In this document: positions 6,578-15,411 of the stretch, piece after piece | Position numbering within the stretch: the stretch's first letter is position 1 | How the letters are laid out: every line of letters starts with the position of its first letter | NCBI GenBank assembly: GCA_947498775.1 | Contig: CANMLL010000014.1 | Coordinates: 1 to 64,000, forward strand | Source: an uncultured Aquimarina sp. | GTDB taxonomy: Bacteria > Bacteroidota > Bacteroidia > Flavobacteriales > Flavobacteriaceae | Direction: 5' to 3' | DNA length: 64,000 nt | Notes under the pieces: generated by a model | Seen by the model: only the letters and a program-made list of their open reading frames with translations | The model's database searches: none | What the model was told of the DNA's origin: nothing | Made by a program: the position numbers and the translations under genes

Positions 6578-8353
6578 TTAAGATGCTACAATTCCCATTT
6601 TCTTCAACAAAAAAGATGCATTCATATTTTGACAAACACCATCTTTAAATTTATAGTCAAAGTACAACTCATCGTTTATAATCTGAGCGTCAAAAAAGCG
6701 GTTTTTTACCTGGGGTAAGTCGGTTGCGATTTCACATAAACTCAAGTCGTGCGTAGCAATAATCCCTGTGGCTTTGGCACCCACTAGTTTTTCTACAAAT
6801 TTGCGCGATCCTGCTGCTTTATCTTTACTATTGGTGCCTTTTAAAATTTCATCCAAAATGATAAAATATTCGTCCTCTTCCAGGGCATCAACAATCTTTT
6901 TGAGTTGTGTGAGTTCTGAAAAGAAATACGAGGCATCATCACTTAACGAGTCCGAAGTGCGCATACTCGAGATCAATTTGATCGGGCGATATTCACAGGA
7001 TTTTGCACACACAGGCAAGCCTATGTTAGACATCATGATTTGTAAGGCCACGGTACGCAAAAAAGTACTTTTACCAGCCATATTGGCACCGGTAATGATC
7101 AAAAACTGCTCGCTATCAATAGTGATATTATTATCGACTCTTTTTTTGGTACGCAACATGGGATGACCCAGCTCCTCTGCCTTTAAAATGATAGTGTTTG
7201 AAGTGATTTTGGGGTACACATAATCGGGATGGTTAAATGCAAAGTTTCCTAAAGAATTATAAGCATCAAAAAAAGCAATAACCTCGAACCATTGAGATAC
7301 TTTGGTATGGTTTTTAGCGATCCATTGCTCAATGCGGTAGCTTTGTAAAATATCCCAAAGCATCAGTCCGTTGGCTACAACACCAAACATCATATTGTTG
7401 CGCTGATCAAAAGCACTAAGTATGCGTGCAAATTGTTTTAATGTTTCTGATGCCTTTTCCTTTTTACTAATCACCAGTTGTTGTTTTTCTTGAAGCAATA
7501 CCGAATCAAACCTTGTATTCTCGATCTTATCCACAAGTTTGTAATATTGCTCAAAGGTGTCTTTTACTTTACTAGCATTATTGTATAGCGCATTGATTTT
7601 TTTTAACTGCGTACCCGTTATAGCAAGTCCTATAAAAAACCAAAAAAGAAACATAGTAAAGCTTATGATATTCAAGAACAATAGTACCAATAGTATTGCA
7701 GATATACCTGAAACAAGCATCGGTAGAACCCTCATGATTTTGGGTAAAAAAGGCGTAAAGTTTTGAAGCCAATTTTTAATGACCATTATCGGAAGATTAA
7801 CATCAACCAACAATGCCGTAGCACCAAAATCCTGACGCCATGTGGCGAGTTTTGCAGTGTTTTTAATAGCTTCTTGTTTTTTCTCGATAGTATCAACCAA
7901 ATTTGAAGTGAGTATACTGGCTAATGTATCTTTACCGGCCTGGGTAGCTGTTCTGTTTGCGTACTGAAAGAAAGATTGCTTACCAAACAAGTCGATATCA
8001 TGACTAAATGGGTGAGAGGGGTCAATATATTCTGCTCCGGGGGACAGCTTACTTATATTACCATCAAATGCATCTAGTTCTAATTGATTAATGGCGATCA
8101 GTTTTTCTAATTTGTTTTTGATGTAGGTGAGATCGGTATGCCGGTTAACCAAAAAGATAAAAGCGACAATTCCTATAACAATGCTGGCAATAATAATTTG
8201 TGTATTTGGGTATCCAAAATAGATACCTGCGACTATAGCCATAAAAACCAGCAAACGTATGGTGCTGGAGACTGCTAATTGCTTCTTCACTTTTTTAAGT
8301 GATATGTTATGTGCAGAGATTTGTTCTCTGTAAAATGTTATTGGGTTGTTCAT
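6578..8353 (-). CDS. membrane-anchored MutS-family ATPase
   Basis: A 591-residue protein with the MutS C-terminal ATPase: Walker A ITGANMAGKST, a conserved SDDASYFFSELTQLK segment, Walker B YFIILDEIL and the TNSKDKA loop. It lacks the mismatch-binding domain of true MutS. Two hydrophobic segments near the N terminus (about 30-70) and another pair in the middle (about 205-245) suggest membrane attachment. The family is widespread in Bacteroidota and is often misnamed mismatch repair protein. The function is unknown. Confidence 0.85.
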   Translation of the reverse strand: MNNPITFYREQISAHNISLKKVKKQLAVSSTIRLLVFMAIVAGIYFGYPNTQIIIASIVIGIVAFIFLVNRHTDLTYIKNKLEKLIAINQLELDAFDGNISKLSPGAEYIDPSHPFSHDIDLFGKQSFFQYANRTATQAGKDTLASILTSNLVDTIEKKQEAIKNTAKLATWRQDFGATALLVDVNLPIMVIKNWLQNFTPFLPKIMRVLPMLVSGISAILLVLLFLNIISFTMFLFWFFIGLAITGTQLKKINALYNNASKVKDTFEQYYKLVDKIENTRFDSVLLQEKQQLVISKKEKASETLKQFARILSAFDQRNNMMFGVVANGLMLWDILQSYRIEQWIAKNHTKVSQWFEVIAFFDAYNSLGNFAFNHPDYVYPKITSNTIILKAEELGHPMLRTKKRVDNNITIDSEQFLIITGANMAGKSTFLRTVALQIMMSNIGLPVCAKSCEYRPIKLISSMRTSDSLSDDASYFFSELTQLKKIVDALEEDEYFIILDEILKGTNSKDKAAGSRKFVEKLVGAKATGIIATHDLSLCEIATDLPQVKNRFFDAQIINDELYFDYKFKDGVCQNMNASFLLKKMGIVAS

Positions 8354-8364
8354 TTTATACTTTT

Positions 8365-8465
8365 CAATAGTTCCTTCTCCCTGGGGAGAAGGTTAGGATG
8401 AGGGGGTTATTCCAACGATACCCTCACCTTAATCCTCTCACTCACTCACAAGGGTGAGGAAACCT
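8365..8465. repeat. dispersed intergenic palindromic repeat
   Basis: It contains CCTTCTCCCTGGGGAGAAGG followed by a GGATGAGGGGGTT block and a TCACTCACAAGGGTGAGG block. Close relatives lie at 12960-12997 and about 59120-59265. All lie between genes, so this is a REP-like family. Confidence 0.7.
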
Positions 8466-8486
8466 TTAATTAATCATTTTAACGAA

Positions 8487-8843
8487 TCAAAGCCCCTCTA
8501 ACTCCTGTTGTAGTTTTTTGGTAAGGCCACTCACGACCAAATTGTATGAGTGATCTATCAATTCGCATAACATATTAGTAGACAAACCACCAGAAAAGTT
8601 AACAGTATTCCAATGTTTTTTACTCATATGATATCCAGGGGTGATTTCTGGATGATATTCACGCAGTTCGATGGCTCTATCGGGATCACATTTCAGATTT
8701 ACACTAAAAGGAATTCTATCAAGTCCGGTTAAGGCAAACATCTTACCCATTACCTTAAAAACCAAAGTGGTTTTGTCAAAAGGAAACTCTTCTGTCACAC
8801 CTTTCTTTGCCAGACAATAATCTCTAAAAGCTTCAATATTCAT
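8487..8843 (-). CDS. MmcQ/YjbR family protein
   Basis: A 118-residue protein of the MmcQ/YjbR (DUF419) family, with the typical start MNIEAFRDYCLAKKGVTEE, the central KMFALTGL and NLKCDPDRA segments, and HMSKKHWNTV near residue 75. Members fold like CyaY and are suspected DNA-binding proteins, but no firm function is known. It lies 9 bp after the GNAT gene on the same strand and is probably the last gene of the hemW operon. Confidence 0.9.
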   Translation of the reverse strand: MNIEAFRDYCLAKKGVTEEFPFDKTTLVFKVMGKMFALTGLDRIPFSVNLKCDPDRAIELREYHPEITPGYHMSKKHWNTVNFSGGLSTNMLCELIDHSYNLVVSGLTKKLQQELEGL

Positions 8844-8852
8844 GTTTTATTA

Positions 8853-9254
8853 CTATGTTAATTTTCCCATCCACCGCGATGGGTGTTCAATTTCTTTAAA
8901 CCCAAATTGTTTATATAACTCATGGGCATCATGGGTAGCCAGCATCCATCTTTTGATTTGTAGCAAATCAGGATGTTCCATGATTGTTTTTATTAATTGT
9001 TTAGCATACCCTTTTCCTTGGTGTTCTTCAATAATAAAAACGTCCATCAAATATCCAAAAACAACATAATCGGTAAGCATTCTTGCAAATCCAATTTGTT
9101 TACCATCCAAATACACTCCAAAATTAAGGCTGTGATCTATACTTGTTTGCACTTCTTTTTTGGTTCTGCCTTGTGCCCAGTACGCACGAGTTAAAAACTC
9201 ATGTATAAAATCAAGGTCTAACTTTTCTTTTTCAGTAGAAATAAGGATACGCAT
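8853..9254 (-). CDS. GNAT family N-acetyltransferase
   Basis: A 133-residue single-domain acetyltransferase. The acetyl-CoA binding motif EEHQGKGYAKQL lies near residues 76-87, followed by the usual LYKQFGFKEIE end. The substrate is unknown. Its start overlaps the stop of the DUF4230 gene by one base (TAATG), which suggests translational coupling. Confidence 0.92.
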   Translation of the reverse strand: MRILISTEKEKLDLDFIHEFLTRAYWAQGRTKKEVQTSIDHSLNFGVYLDGKQIGFARMLTDYVVFGYLMDVFIIEEHQGKGYAKQLIKTIMEHPDLLQIKRWMLATHDAHELYKQFGFKEIEHPSRWMGKLT

Positions 9255-9874
9255 TATTCTTCTAACTGTTTTGAGTTGTCATTATTGTCATTTAACTCTA
9301 ATGCCGAATAATCTAGGGTCCAACCAATAGCAGCTGCAAGGGATTCCATTAACGAAATGGCTGTTAGTGCTTCATGTTTTGCAGACTCCATCAATCCACT
9401 TTGGGGGATTTTATCTTTGATAAATTGTTTAGCTTCTTTGTTAAGTTCGGTAAGGTCGCTAGAGGTAAAGGGATTCAACCAACCTTCTTTTTTGTCGTAG
9501 TATTTAAAATCAGTTTCTATGGTCAAGAGTTTTGGCTGCGGAAAATGAGTAAGAACAATACGCTTATTTTTAGTATCGCTTTCTAACTTAATTTTTGATA
9601 AATCAAACCCCACATAGGCTTTGGCATCGATTAGAATTAATGCTTTTTTGGTTCCGGTAAGGAGCTTAAAGAATTTTTCTTTTACACTTTCATAATGATA
9701 AATTTCTGCAAAATCACCCTCAACCGTTACCAGTTTACAAACACTTTTAATCTTTTCCATCAACACAGTGGATTGCGTTTTGATGGCAGATTTGTTTTTT
9801 ACAGCGTTAAATCGTGCAAAAATAAAAAAGGCTAGAATAGCACCTGCCAAAAGTCCTATAAATAATAATTCCAT
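9254..9874 (-). CDS. DUF4230 domain-containing protein
   Basis: A 206-residue protein with one N-terminal membrane helix (about 3-20) and an extracytoplasmic DUF4230 domain recognisable from the spacing of VCKLVTVEGDFAEIY, ALILIDAKAYVGFDL and VLTHFPQPKLL. The function is unknown. It is sandwiched between the DUF4260 gene (1 bp gap) and the GNAT gene (1 bp overlap), firmly inside the operon. Confidence 0.88.
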   Translation of the reverse strand: MELLFIGLLAGAILAFFIFARFNAVKNKSAIKTQSTVLMEKIKSVCKLVTVEGDFAEIYHYESVKEKFFKLLTGTKKALILIDAKAYVGFDLSKIKLESDTKNKRIVLTHFPQPKLLTIETDFKYYDKKEGWLNPFTSSDLTELNKEAKQFIKDKIPQSGLMESAKHEALTAISLMESLAAAIGWTLDYSALELNDNNDNSKQLEE

Positions 9875-9875
9875 A

Positions 9876-10232
9876 TCAATTCTTTTTACCTATTTCGCCT
9901 AGGTGTGTAAATTTAAAACCTTTTTCTAATTTTAATCCATATCCAAGAGCTCTATCAAAGGCTGCATGGGCAAAAAGAATTGTTCCCAGTAACTGTAGAA
10001 GGTGATTTGATACATAAATTCCGAATAAGTATAGCATTATTGCCACTCCTTTATGGTGAAATACATTATAAATAATTGCTCCAGTTTTATGATGTACCAG
10101 ATATCCTACCATTCCTATATCGGGTACAAAAAATAAAGCTAAGAACAACCACCATGGATATGGTAAAAGACTAAACAAATAAATACCTAACCCAAGCATT
10201 GCGATTTCTTCTAGTTGTATTGTTGTTTTCAT
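9876..10232 (-). CDS. DUF4260 domain-containing membrane protein
   Basis: A 118-residue protein with hydrophobic segments at about 10-45 and 65-95. It shows DUF4260 hallmarks: FVPDIGMVGYLVHHKTGAI near the middle and HAAFDRALGYGLK near the end. The function is unknown. Its start overlaps the end of the cyclase gene by 4 bp. Confidence 0.88.
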   Translation of the reverse strand: MKTTIQLEEIAMLGLGIYLFSLLPYPWWLFLALFFVPDIGMVGYLVHHKTGAIIYNVFHHKGVAIMLYLFGIYVSNHLLQLLGTILFAHAAFDRALGYGLKLEKGFKFTHLGEIGKKN

Positions 10233-10981
10233 TGTGGTAGAGTTTTGTAAAGAACAGGCCTACTTGGCGAGGCATCATTTTCAAACGAAGCTATTTGAAG
10301 ATTTAAGAAATAAGAACCATCTTTTATGGTTTTTTCAACATAAATCAATTCGGTAATAGTTGCCTTATGGCGCAATGCTTTAGGATAGTTCCAGAATGCT
10401 TTATGAGCCAACAGTTTACCCTCGTCCTTTTCTTTATCAATCGATGGCAGATCGATTAGTAAATGATCTACCCCCAGCTCTCTAATATAAGTAGCGGCTT
10501 GTTGGGTAAGATAAGGCCAATTGGTATGAGAATATTGCTTGTTGTGTTTGTCTTTTGGATTTGGAAGGGTTCTGATAACTAAGGCTTCAAAATCCTTTGA
10601 GGCAATGGCTTTCTCGATTTGATATCGATCGATCACCATATCTTCTTCTTGTTTTTGGGGTGTAACAGTAATAACTTCTGCCAAAAAAAAGAAGCTCTTT
10701 ACTGCTTTGTTAATGCTATAAAATTCTGAAGTAATATGACCAACACACTCAGTATGGGTTCCATGCCCATGCGGATTAAAAACAATGTTGTTAAAATTTG
10801 TCGAAGCACCTTCAGATACTTTACCTATCCAATCCCCCTCTTTTACGGGTTCAATTTTAGGGGCATCAAGATACCATGCGTTTACATTTTCTGTTGATGC
10901 TCGTATAGGAATAGATATATCCAGAGGTTTTGATAGATCGACTTTGTAATACTGATTATGGTATGGTATGGTTGTAATCAT
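10229..10981 (-). CDS. cyclase family protein (kynurenine formamidase-like)
   Basis: A 250-residue member of the putative cyclase/KynB fold. The metal-binding motif appears as HGHGTHTECVGH near residues 90-101, a variant of HxGTHxDxPxH with Glu in place of the usual Asp. The family includes arylformamidases and other metal-dependent hydrolases. The substrate here is open, as no other tryptophan-catabolism gene is nearby. It lies in the hemW operon, 9 bp after the methyltransferase gene. Confidence 0.88.
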   Translation of the reverse strand: MITTIPYHNQYYKVDLSKPLDISIPIRASTENVNAWYLDAPKIEPVKEGDWIGKVSEGASTNFNNIVFNPHGHGTHTECVGHITSEFYSINKAVKSFFFLAEVITVTPQKQEEDMVIDRYQIEKAIASKDFEALVIRTLPNPKDKHNKQYSHTNWPYLTQQAATYIRELGVDHLLIDLPSIDKEKDEGKLLAHKAFWNYPKALRHKATITELIYVEKTIKDGSYFLNLQIASFENDASPSRPVLYKTLPQ

Positions 10982-10990
10982 ATAATGTGT

Positions 10991-11776
10991 TCAAACTTTT
11001 TTGATGGTCATAAAGAGATAATCTCCTTCAGTGTTCTCATATTTTTTAATGATTTTGTAAATTTCTCCCGAAAGTATATCCTTTTCTAATGTTTTTAGTC
11101 CTTGTTCTACTTCCCGGATATTTGATAAAGCCGAAAATGAAGAAATTCCGTGTCTAACCGTAGGATCAAAATATAATTTTGGGTTGTGTTTTCCCGAATA
11201 TAGAAAGAGATCCTGTAAATCGGGCTGAATAAAATATTTTTCGGTACTATCAATTTTTAAATTAGCGGTTTCCAAACTAGATTGAATACGATCAAAAGCC
11301 GGCATCTGGATCATAGAATCCATGAGCATTTTAGGGAAATAATGATTGAGCCAATATCCTTTCATTTGTTTTGGAGTGGCAGTAAATATGATTATTTTTC
11401 CATTGGATTTTAGAATTCTGTTTAGTTCTGAAAACCCTTGAATAAGATCTTGCCAATGGTGTAGGGTTAAACTGGCAATAATGCCATCAATACTTGCTGA
11501 AGGCAGGTCTATATTTTCGGCTTTTCCAATTTTCCAGGTACTATGGCTATTTTGATTTTTGGCTTTGGTAAGCATTTCTTCTGAAGGGTCAATGCCAATA
11601 AATTGATACCCTTTTTTAGCAAATTCTGACGTATAATTACCTGTACCACAACCAATATCCAAATAAGTGCCTTCTAGAGAAGGAGAAAGAAGTTTGTATA
11701 ATCGATCAAATAGATAAGGATCTGCTTTACGGGTGGTGTTATAATTTACACCAATAATATCATATTTTTCTTGCAT
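10991..11776 (-). CDS. class I SAM-dependent methyltransferase
   Basis: A 261-residue methyltransferase with motif I LDIGCGTGNYT (about 39-49), an acidic ribose contact FIGIDPS and a post-II LTLHHW segment, of the Methyltransf_11 type. The substrate cannot be told. It sits 24 bp behind hemW in the same orientation. Confidence 0.9.
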   Translation of the reverse strand: MQEKYDIIGVNYNTTRKADPYLFDRLYKLLSPSLEGTYLDIGCGTGNYTSEFAKKGYQFIGIDPSEEMLTKAKNQNSHSTWKIGKAENIDLPSASIDGIIASLTLHHWQDLIQGFSELNRILKSNGKIIIFTATPKQMKGYWLNHYFPKMLMDSMIQMPAFDRIQSSLETANLKIDSTEKYFIQPDLQDLFLYSGKHNPKLYFDPTVRHGISSFSALSNIREVEQGLKTLEKDILSGEIYKIIKKYENTEGDYLFMTIKKV

Positions 11777-11800
11777 TGCCCCCAGGATTTGATTGTTACC

Positions 11801-12931
11801 CTATAAATTTACTAAGAAAAGATCACTTGCAATACCATCACTCAAAAACTTTCCTTTTTTGGTAACTAATAACGTATCCTCATCCAAAAACAACAATTGT
11901 TCTTGGATATGTTTTTGGGCTTGTTGTAGGAGATATTCTTTATAAATACTGCCAAATTCTTTTTCAATCGTATGTAACGAAACACCCCAAATGGTGCGTA
12001 ATCCAGTCATGACATACTCATTGTAACGATCTTTGAGGGTTAGGGATTCAACTTCTTTTGGGAGCGCGTCTTGTTGTAATGACTTGATGTATTTTATATT
12101 GTTATTGATGTTCCAACTGCGTTTTTTTCCATCATAAGAATGTGCCGAAGGACCAATTCCTAAATACGATTTTCCTTGCCAATACGCAGTATTATTTTTA
12201 CTGAAATATCCTGGTTTCCCAAAATTGGATAATTCATAATGGGCAAAACCATTGTTCTCTAATATTTCGACCAGGATCTCAAAATGCTGTTGTGCCAAAT
12301 CATCCTGTACAGGAGGGATATCTCCTTTTTCGATCAATTTTGGTAATGCAGTGTTGGGTTCTACCGTTAAGGCATAGCAAGAAATATGTGGGATATCAAA
12401 ATCCAGTGCTTTCTGAATATTTTCCTTCCAACGATCGGGTGACATATTGGGGATACCATAGATCAGGTCAATCGAAATGTTTTTAAACTCTTGGGTTGCA
12501 AGGAACAAGCAATCCATAGCTTCCCTGGCGTTATGAGCTCGATTCATGAGCAATAGATCTTCTTCAAAGAAAGATTGAATGCCAATACTCAAGCGATTTA
12601 CTTTACTTTTTGCCAGTGCGCTTATTTTTTCTTCAGAAAGATCATCAGGATTGGCTTCTACTGTAATCTCGGGATTTTCAATTACCTCATAATTTGTATA
12701 AATTACCTCGATAATGGATTCCAATTCATCTACAGATAAGACTGTTGGGGTACCACCTCCAAAATAGATAGTTTCAATAGGCTTATCGTCAATTTCAGAA
12801 TGTCTTAGTTTGATTTCATTACATAGTGCGGCAACCATCTCATCTTTTTTCTTCATCGAAGTAGAAAAATGAAAATCGCAATAATGACAGGCTTGCTTGC
12901 AAAAGGGGATATGGATGTAAATTCCGCTAAT
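11801..12931 (-). CDS. hemW: HemW-type radical SAM protein with an ATT start codon
   Basis: The protein belongs to the HemW family (coproporphyrinogen oxidase-like, haem handling). The first ATG in frame (12856) would omit the essential [4Fe-4S] motif. The frame continues upstream through GIYIHIPFCKQACHYCDFHF, with Cys11, Cys15 and Cys18. The position where relatives have MSGIYIHIPFC reads ISGIYIHIPFC here, so the start is most likely the ATT at 12931-12929. There is no ATG, GTG or TTG between the upstream stop and the motif. With this start the protein has 376 residues, a normal length. IYFGGGTPT and the C-terminal HemN_C region are intact. It heads the operon running down to about 8487. Confidence 0.9.
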   Translation of the reverse strand: MSGIYIHIPFCKQACHYCDFHFSTSMKKKDEMVAALCNEIKLRHSEIDDKPIETIYFGGGTPTVLSVDELESIIEVIYTNYEVIENPEITVEANPDDLSEEKISALAKSKVNRLSIGIQSFFEEDLLLMNRAHNAREAMDCLFLATQEFKNISIDLIYGIPNMSPDRWKENIQKALDFDIPHISCYALTVEPNTALPKLIEKGDIPPVQDDLAQQHFEILVEILENNGFAHYELSNFGKPGYFSKNNTAYWQGKSYLGIGPSAHSYDGKKRSWNINNNIKYIKSLQQDALPKEVESLTLKDRYNEYVMTGLRTIWGVSLHTIEKEFGSIYKEYLLQQAQKHIQEQLLFLDEDTLLVTKKGKFLSDGIASDLFLVNL

Positions 12932-12954
12932 AATTCTATATTTTAGAAGTTAAT

Positions 12955-13050
12955 TTGTGTTCCTTCTCCTTGGGGAGAAGGCTAGGATGAGGGGTTGTTT
13001 TTAACATTGACATGACACCTTATTTCGATAGCTATCAGAACTCCCCCTCG
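12955..13050. repeat. dispersed intergenic palindromic repeat
   Basis: TCCTTCTCCTTGGGGAGAAGG plus the GATGAGGGG block repeats the unit found at 8365. A second part carries CCCCCTCGAGAGAGATC. It lies between ruvC and hemW. Confidence 0.65.
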
Positions 13051-13078
13051 AGAGAGATCAAAATGCAATAATAAGTAA

Positions 13079-13636
13079 TTATTTCTTCACTCGTTTCTCA
13101 TTCTGTTTTACAAAAGCAGCCCATCCGTTATAACTTTTGCCACTAACATCGGCTCTGCCCATATTATAAAAATGGCATACCGCTGCCGCCAGCCCATCGG
13201 TAGAATCCAGGTTTTTGGGTAATGTTTTAAGTTGCAGAAGGCTTTGTAGCATCTTGGCCACCTGTTCTTTACTGGCATTACCGTTACCGGTGATGGCCAT
13301 TTTTATTTTTTTTGGCGAATATTCGGTAATAGGAACTTCTCGGCTTAGCCCTGCTGCCATTGCTACTCCCTGGGCTCTTCCTAGCTTGAGCATAGATTGC
13401 ACGTTTTTGCCAAAAAAAGGAGCTTCAATAGCAATCTCATCGGGATGATACGTATCAATCAATTCTACGGTACGTTCAAAAATGAGCTTTAACTTAAGAT
13501 AATGATCGTCATATTTGCTTAGTTGAAGTTCGTTTAACTGCAAAAAGGACATTTTTTTGTTCAGAACCTTAATAAGTCCAAATCCCATGATGGTGGTTCC
13601 GGGATCAATACCTAATATAATTTTTTCGTTACTCAA
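13079..13636 (-). CDS. ruvC: crossover junction endodeoxyribonuclease RuvC
   Basis: A 185-residue Holliday-junction resolvase. The catalytic acids are visible: Asp11 (LGIDPGTT), Glu71 (AIEAPFF), and Asp144 and Asp147 (DSTDGLAAAVCHF). It cuts four-way junctions in recombination together with RuvAB, whose genes are not in this window. The length is normal and the gene is complete. Confidence 0.97.
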   Translation of the reverse strand: MSNEKIILGIDPGTTIMGFGLIKVLNKKMSFLQLNELQLSKYDDHYLKLKLIFERTVELIDTYHPDEIAIEAPFFGKNVQSMLKLGRAQGVAMAAGLSREVPITEYSPKKIKMAITGNGNASKEQVAKMLQSLLQLKTLPKNLDSTDGLAAAVCHFYNMGRADVSGKSYNGWAAFVKQNEKRVKK

Positions 13637-13692
13637 GACAGGAAGTGTGTTCGTGTGTTACAAAACTACGCATTTCATACGAAGCACAGCAT

Positions 13693-14172
13693 CTAATCAA
13701 TATGAATTACTAGCGGAAGTTTATAGAGCGCTGTTACCGGAGTGCTACGTGTATGAGCCGCTGCCACTTTTGGAAGCGAGTTAATGCCCTCTTCAAGAAT
13801 GTCCTTCAGATTAGGAATTTGGGATGCAATAGGATCAGGTAACTCAAAATCTTCAATAATAATCTCACCGTTTTTGGTAATTAATAACGGAACCCATATA
13901 GTGTCTTTAACAGGTTTTTTTATCTTGATTTCTTGCTTTGATAGATGGTTATGAAAATGTTGCGCAATGGTATTTTGAAAGCATTGCTCGAGTTGTTCTT
14001 CAGATTTTCCTTTGCATATTTCAAATAAAGGTGGTTGCTCCACTTCGTTCAAATTGAGCTTATCCAATCGTTCTTTAACGATTTCTTCCTTATGTTCTTT
14101 TTTAAGAACAAAGTTATCACAAGAGAATAAGGTGAATACTATTATGTAAATATGCCAATACTTTTTTACCAT
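13693..14172 (-). CDS. lipoprotein with TonB-C-like domain
   Basis: A 159-residue protein with a lipoprotein signal (FTLFSC, Cys19). The C-terminal domain resembles the TonB C-terminal fold used as a stand-alone module in many Bacteroidota proteins (WVPLLITKNGEIIIEDFEL, then LPKVAAA and TALYKLPLVI). No known function. It follows the BlaI-M56-TPR operon by 57 bp and may be its last gene. A related but diverged protein is at 17754-18203. Confidence 0.75.
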   Translation of the reverse strand: MVKKYWHIYIIVFTLFSCDNFVLKKEHKEEIVKERLDKLNLNEVEQPPLFEICKGKSEEQLEQCFQNTIAQHFHNHLSKQEIKIKKPVKDTIWVPLLITKNGEIIIEDFELPDPIASQIPNLKDILEEGINSLPKVAAAHTRSTPVTALYKLPLVIHID

Positions 14173-14229
14173 TATCTAATCATAGATTGATAGTGGCAAA
14201 CTACATAAAATTTTTAAGAGAATGAAAGG

Positions 14230-15399
14230 TTAATTGTCTTTAGTGCTGTTGGCAATTTCTTGTTCTAGTTGCCCTATTCTTTTATTAACTAACATATTAA
14301 GAAAACCTTTTGAATCCTTGTGATCCTCAAATTTCTTTTTAAATAGATTATAATAATCGAGTTTGATTTGGGGATCTTTATAATATGCATCTGCAAAAGT
14401 TGCTAGTTGATATTGGGCTCTAATATAATTTGGGTTTTCTTTCAGAGCCATTTTTGCATATTTGATAGCATTTTCCCATTGTTCCTGGTGCCTATAGGTC
14501 ATTGCAATATTTAACAAGTCTTCTTCAACAGGAAATTCTCTTAACGCTTTTGCAGCTTTATAACTTTCTAAGGCTTTGTCGTATTTTTCTAACTTAGCAT
14601 AGTTTTCTGCCAAGCGGATATGTCTTATATATATTTCATCGTTATATTCAAGAGCTTTTTTGTAGTGAATAACCGCTTTTTTGAAATCATAGTTTTTAGT
14701 ATAACATAATCCAAGAGACGCATATATATATTCATTTTTATGATTAAGCCGCAGTAGCTTCTCAAAATATGGTATCGCTTTAGAATAGTATTCCCTTAAT
14801 AAATAGTTTTGACCTAAAATATTAATGAGCTCTGCATTTTCTTCATAAGACCGTAGTCCCATATTCGCAATGTCTTCTACATCATCATACTTTCTTTTTT
14901 TTAGATAATATTTTGCAATTTCAGAACAACTTTTTTGGTGAGTACTATCCAATTCAAAAGCCTGTTTAAAATAAGCAATCGCAGTAGAGTCTTGCAGGTT
15001 TTTCTTGACCAAACCTAATCGATATTGAAAATTAGGATTTTCGGGCTGTTTTGAAACGAGTATCGAATAGACACTATCTGCCTTGTTAAACTTGCGAGTA
15101 GTCGTTAATAATTTTGCATATTCTAGTTGTGTTGATGCAAAGGCTGGATATTCTGCAATTGCTTTGTCATAATATATTAGTGCATTGTTATAGGTGCCTT
15201 TTGCTTTATGGGATCGTGCTATTTGAAGCAGTGTATATTGATCTGCTGGTATAATTTGCTCATATTTTTTGATAGCGTTAGAATAATCGCCAAGATTATA
15301 TAAACTATCTGCAACGGCCAAAGCCGAAGACTGTGCTTCGACTGTGACGACTACCCCAAGGACTATTATTAAGAATAGCCTAAAAACCCAATTGCTCAT
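14230..15399 (-). CDS. secreted tetratricopeptide-repeat protein
   Basis: A 389-residue protein with an N-terminal signal peptide (about 1-22, ending VEAQS) followed by about nine TPR units (for example YNLGDYSNAIKKYEQII and YYSKAIPYFEKLLRLN). TPR domains hold proteins together; no enzyme domain is present. It lies 12 bp after the M56 peptidase gene, so it is probably co-transcribed with the BlaI/BlaR-like pair and controlled by it. Confidence 0.85.
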   Translation of the reverse strand: MSNWVFRLFLIIVLGVVVTVEAQSSALAVADSLYNLGDYSNAIKKYEQIIPADQYTLLQIARSHKAKGTYNNALIYYDKAIAEYPAFASTQLEYAKLLTTTRKFNKADSVYSILVSKQPENPNFQYRLGLVKKNLQDSTAIAYFKQAFELDSTHQKSCSEIAKYYLKKRKYDDVEDIANMGLRSYEENAELINILGQNYLLREYYSKAIPYFEKLLRLNHKNEYIYASLGLCYTKNYDFKKAVIHYKKALEYNDEIYIRHIRLAENYAKLEKYDKALESYKAAKALREFPVEEDLLNIAMTYRHQEQWENAIKYAKMALKENPNYIRAQYQLATFADAYYKDPQIKLDYYNLFKKKFEDHKDSKGFLNMLVNKRIGQLEQEIANSTKDN

Positions 15400-15411
15400 T
15401 ACTTATTCTCT

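Noticed and set aside
11801..12856. HemW starting at the ATG at 12856
   Set aside because: That start would delete the radical-SAM cysteine motif, which is intact in frame just upstream.
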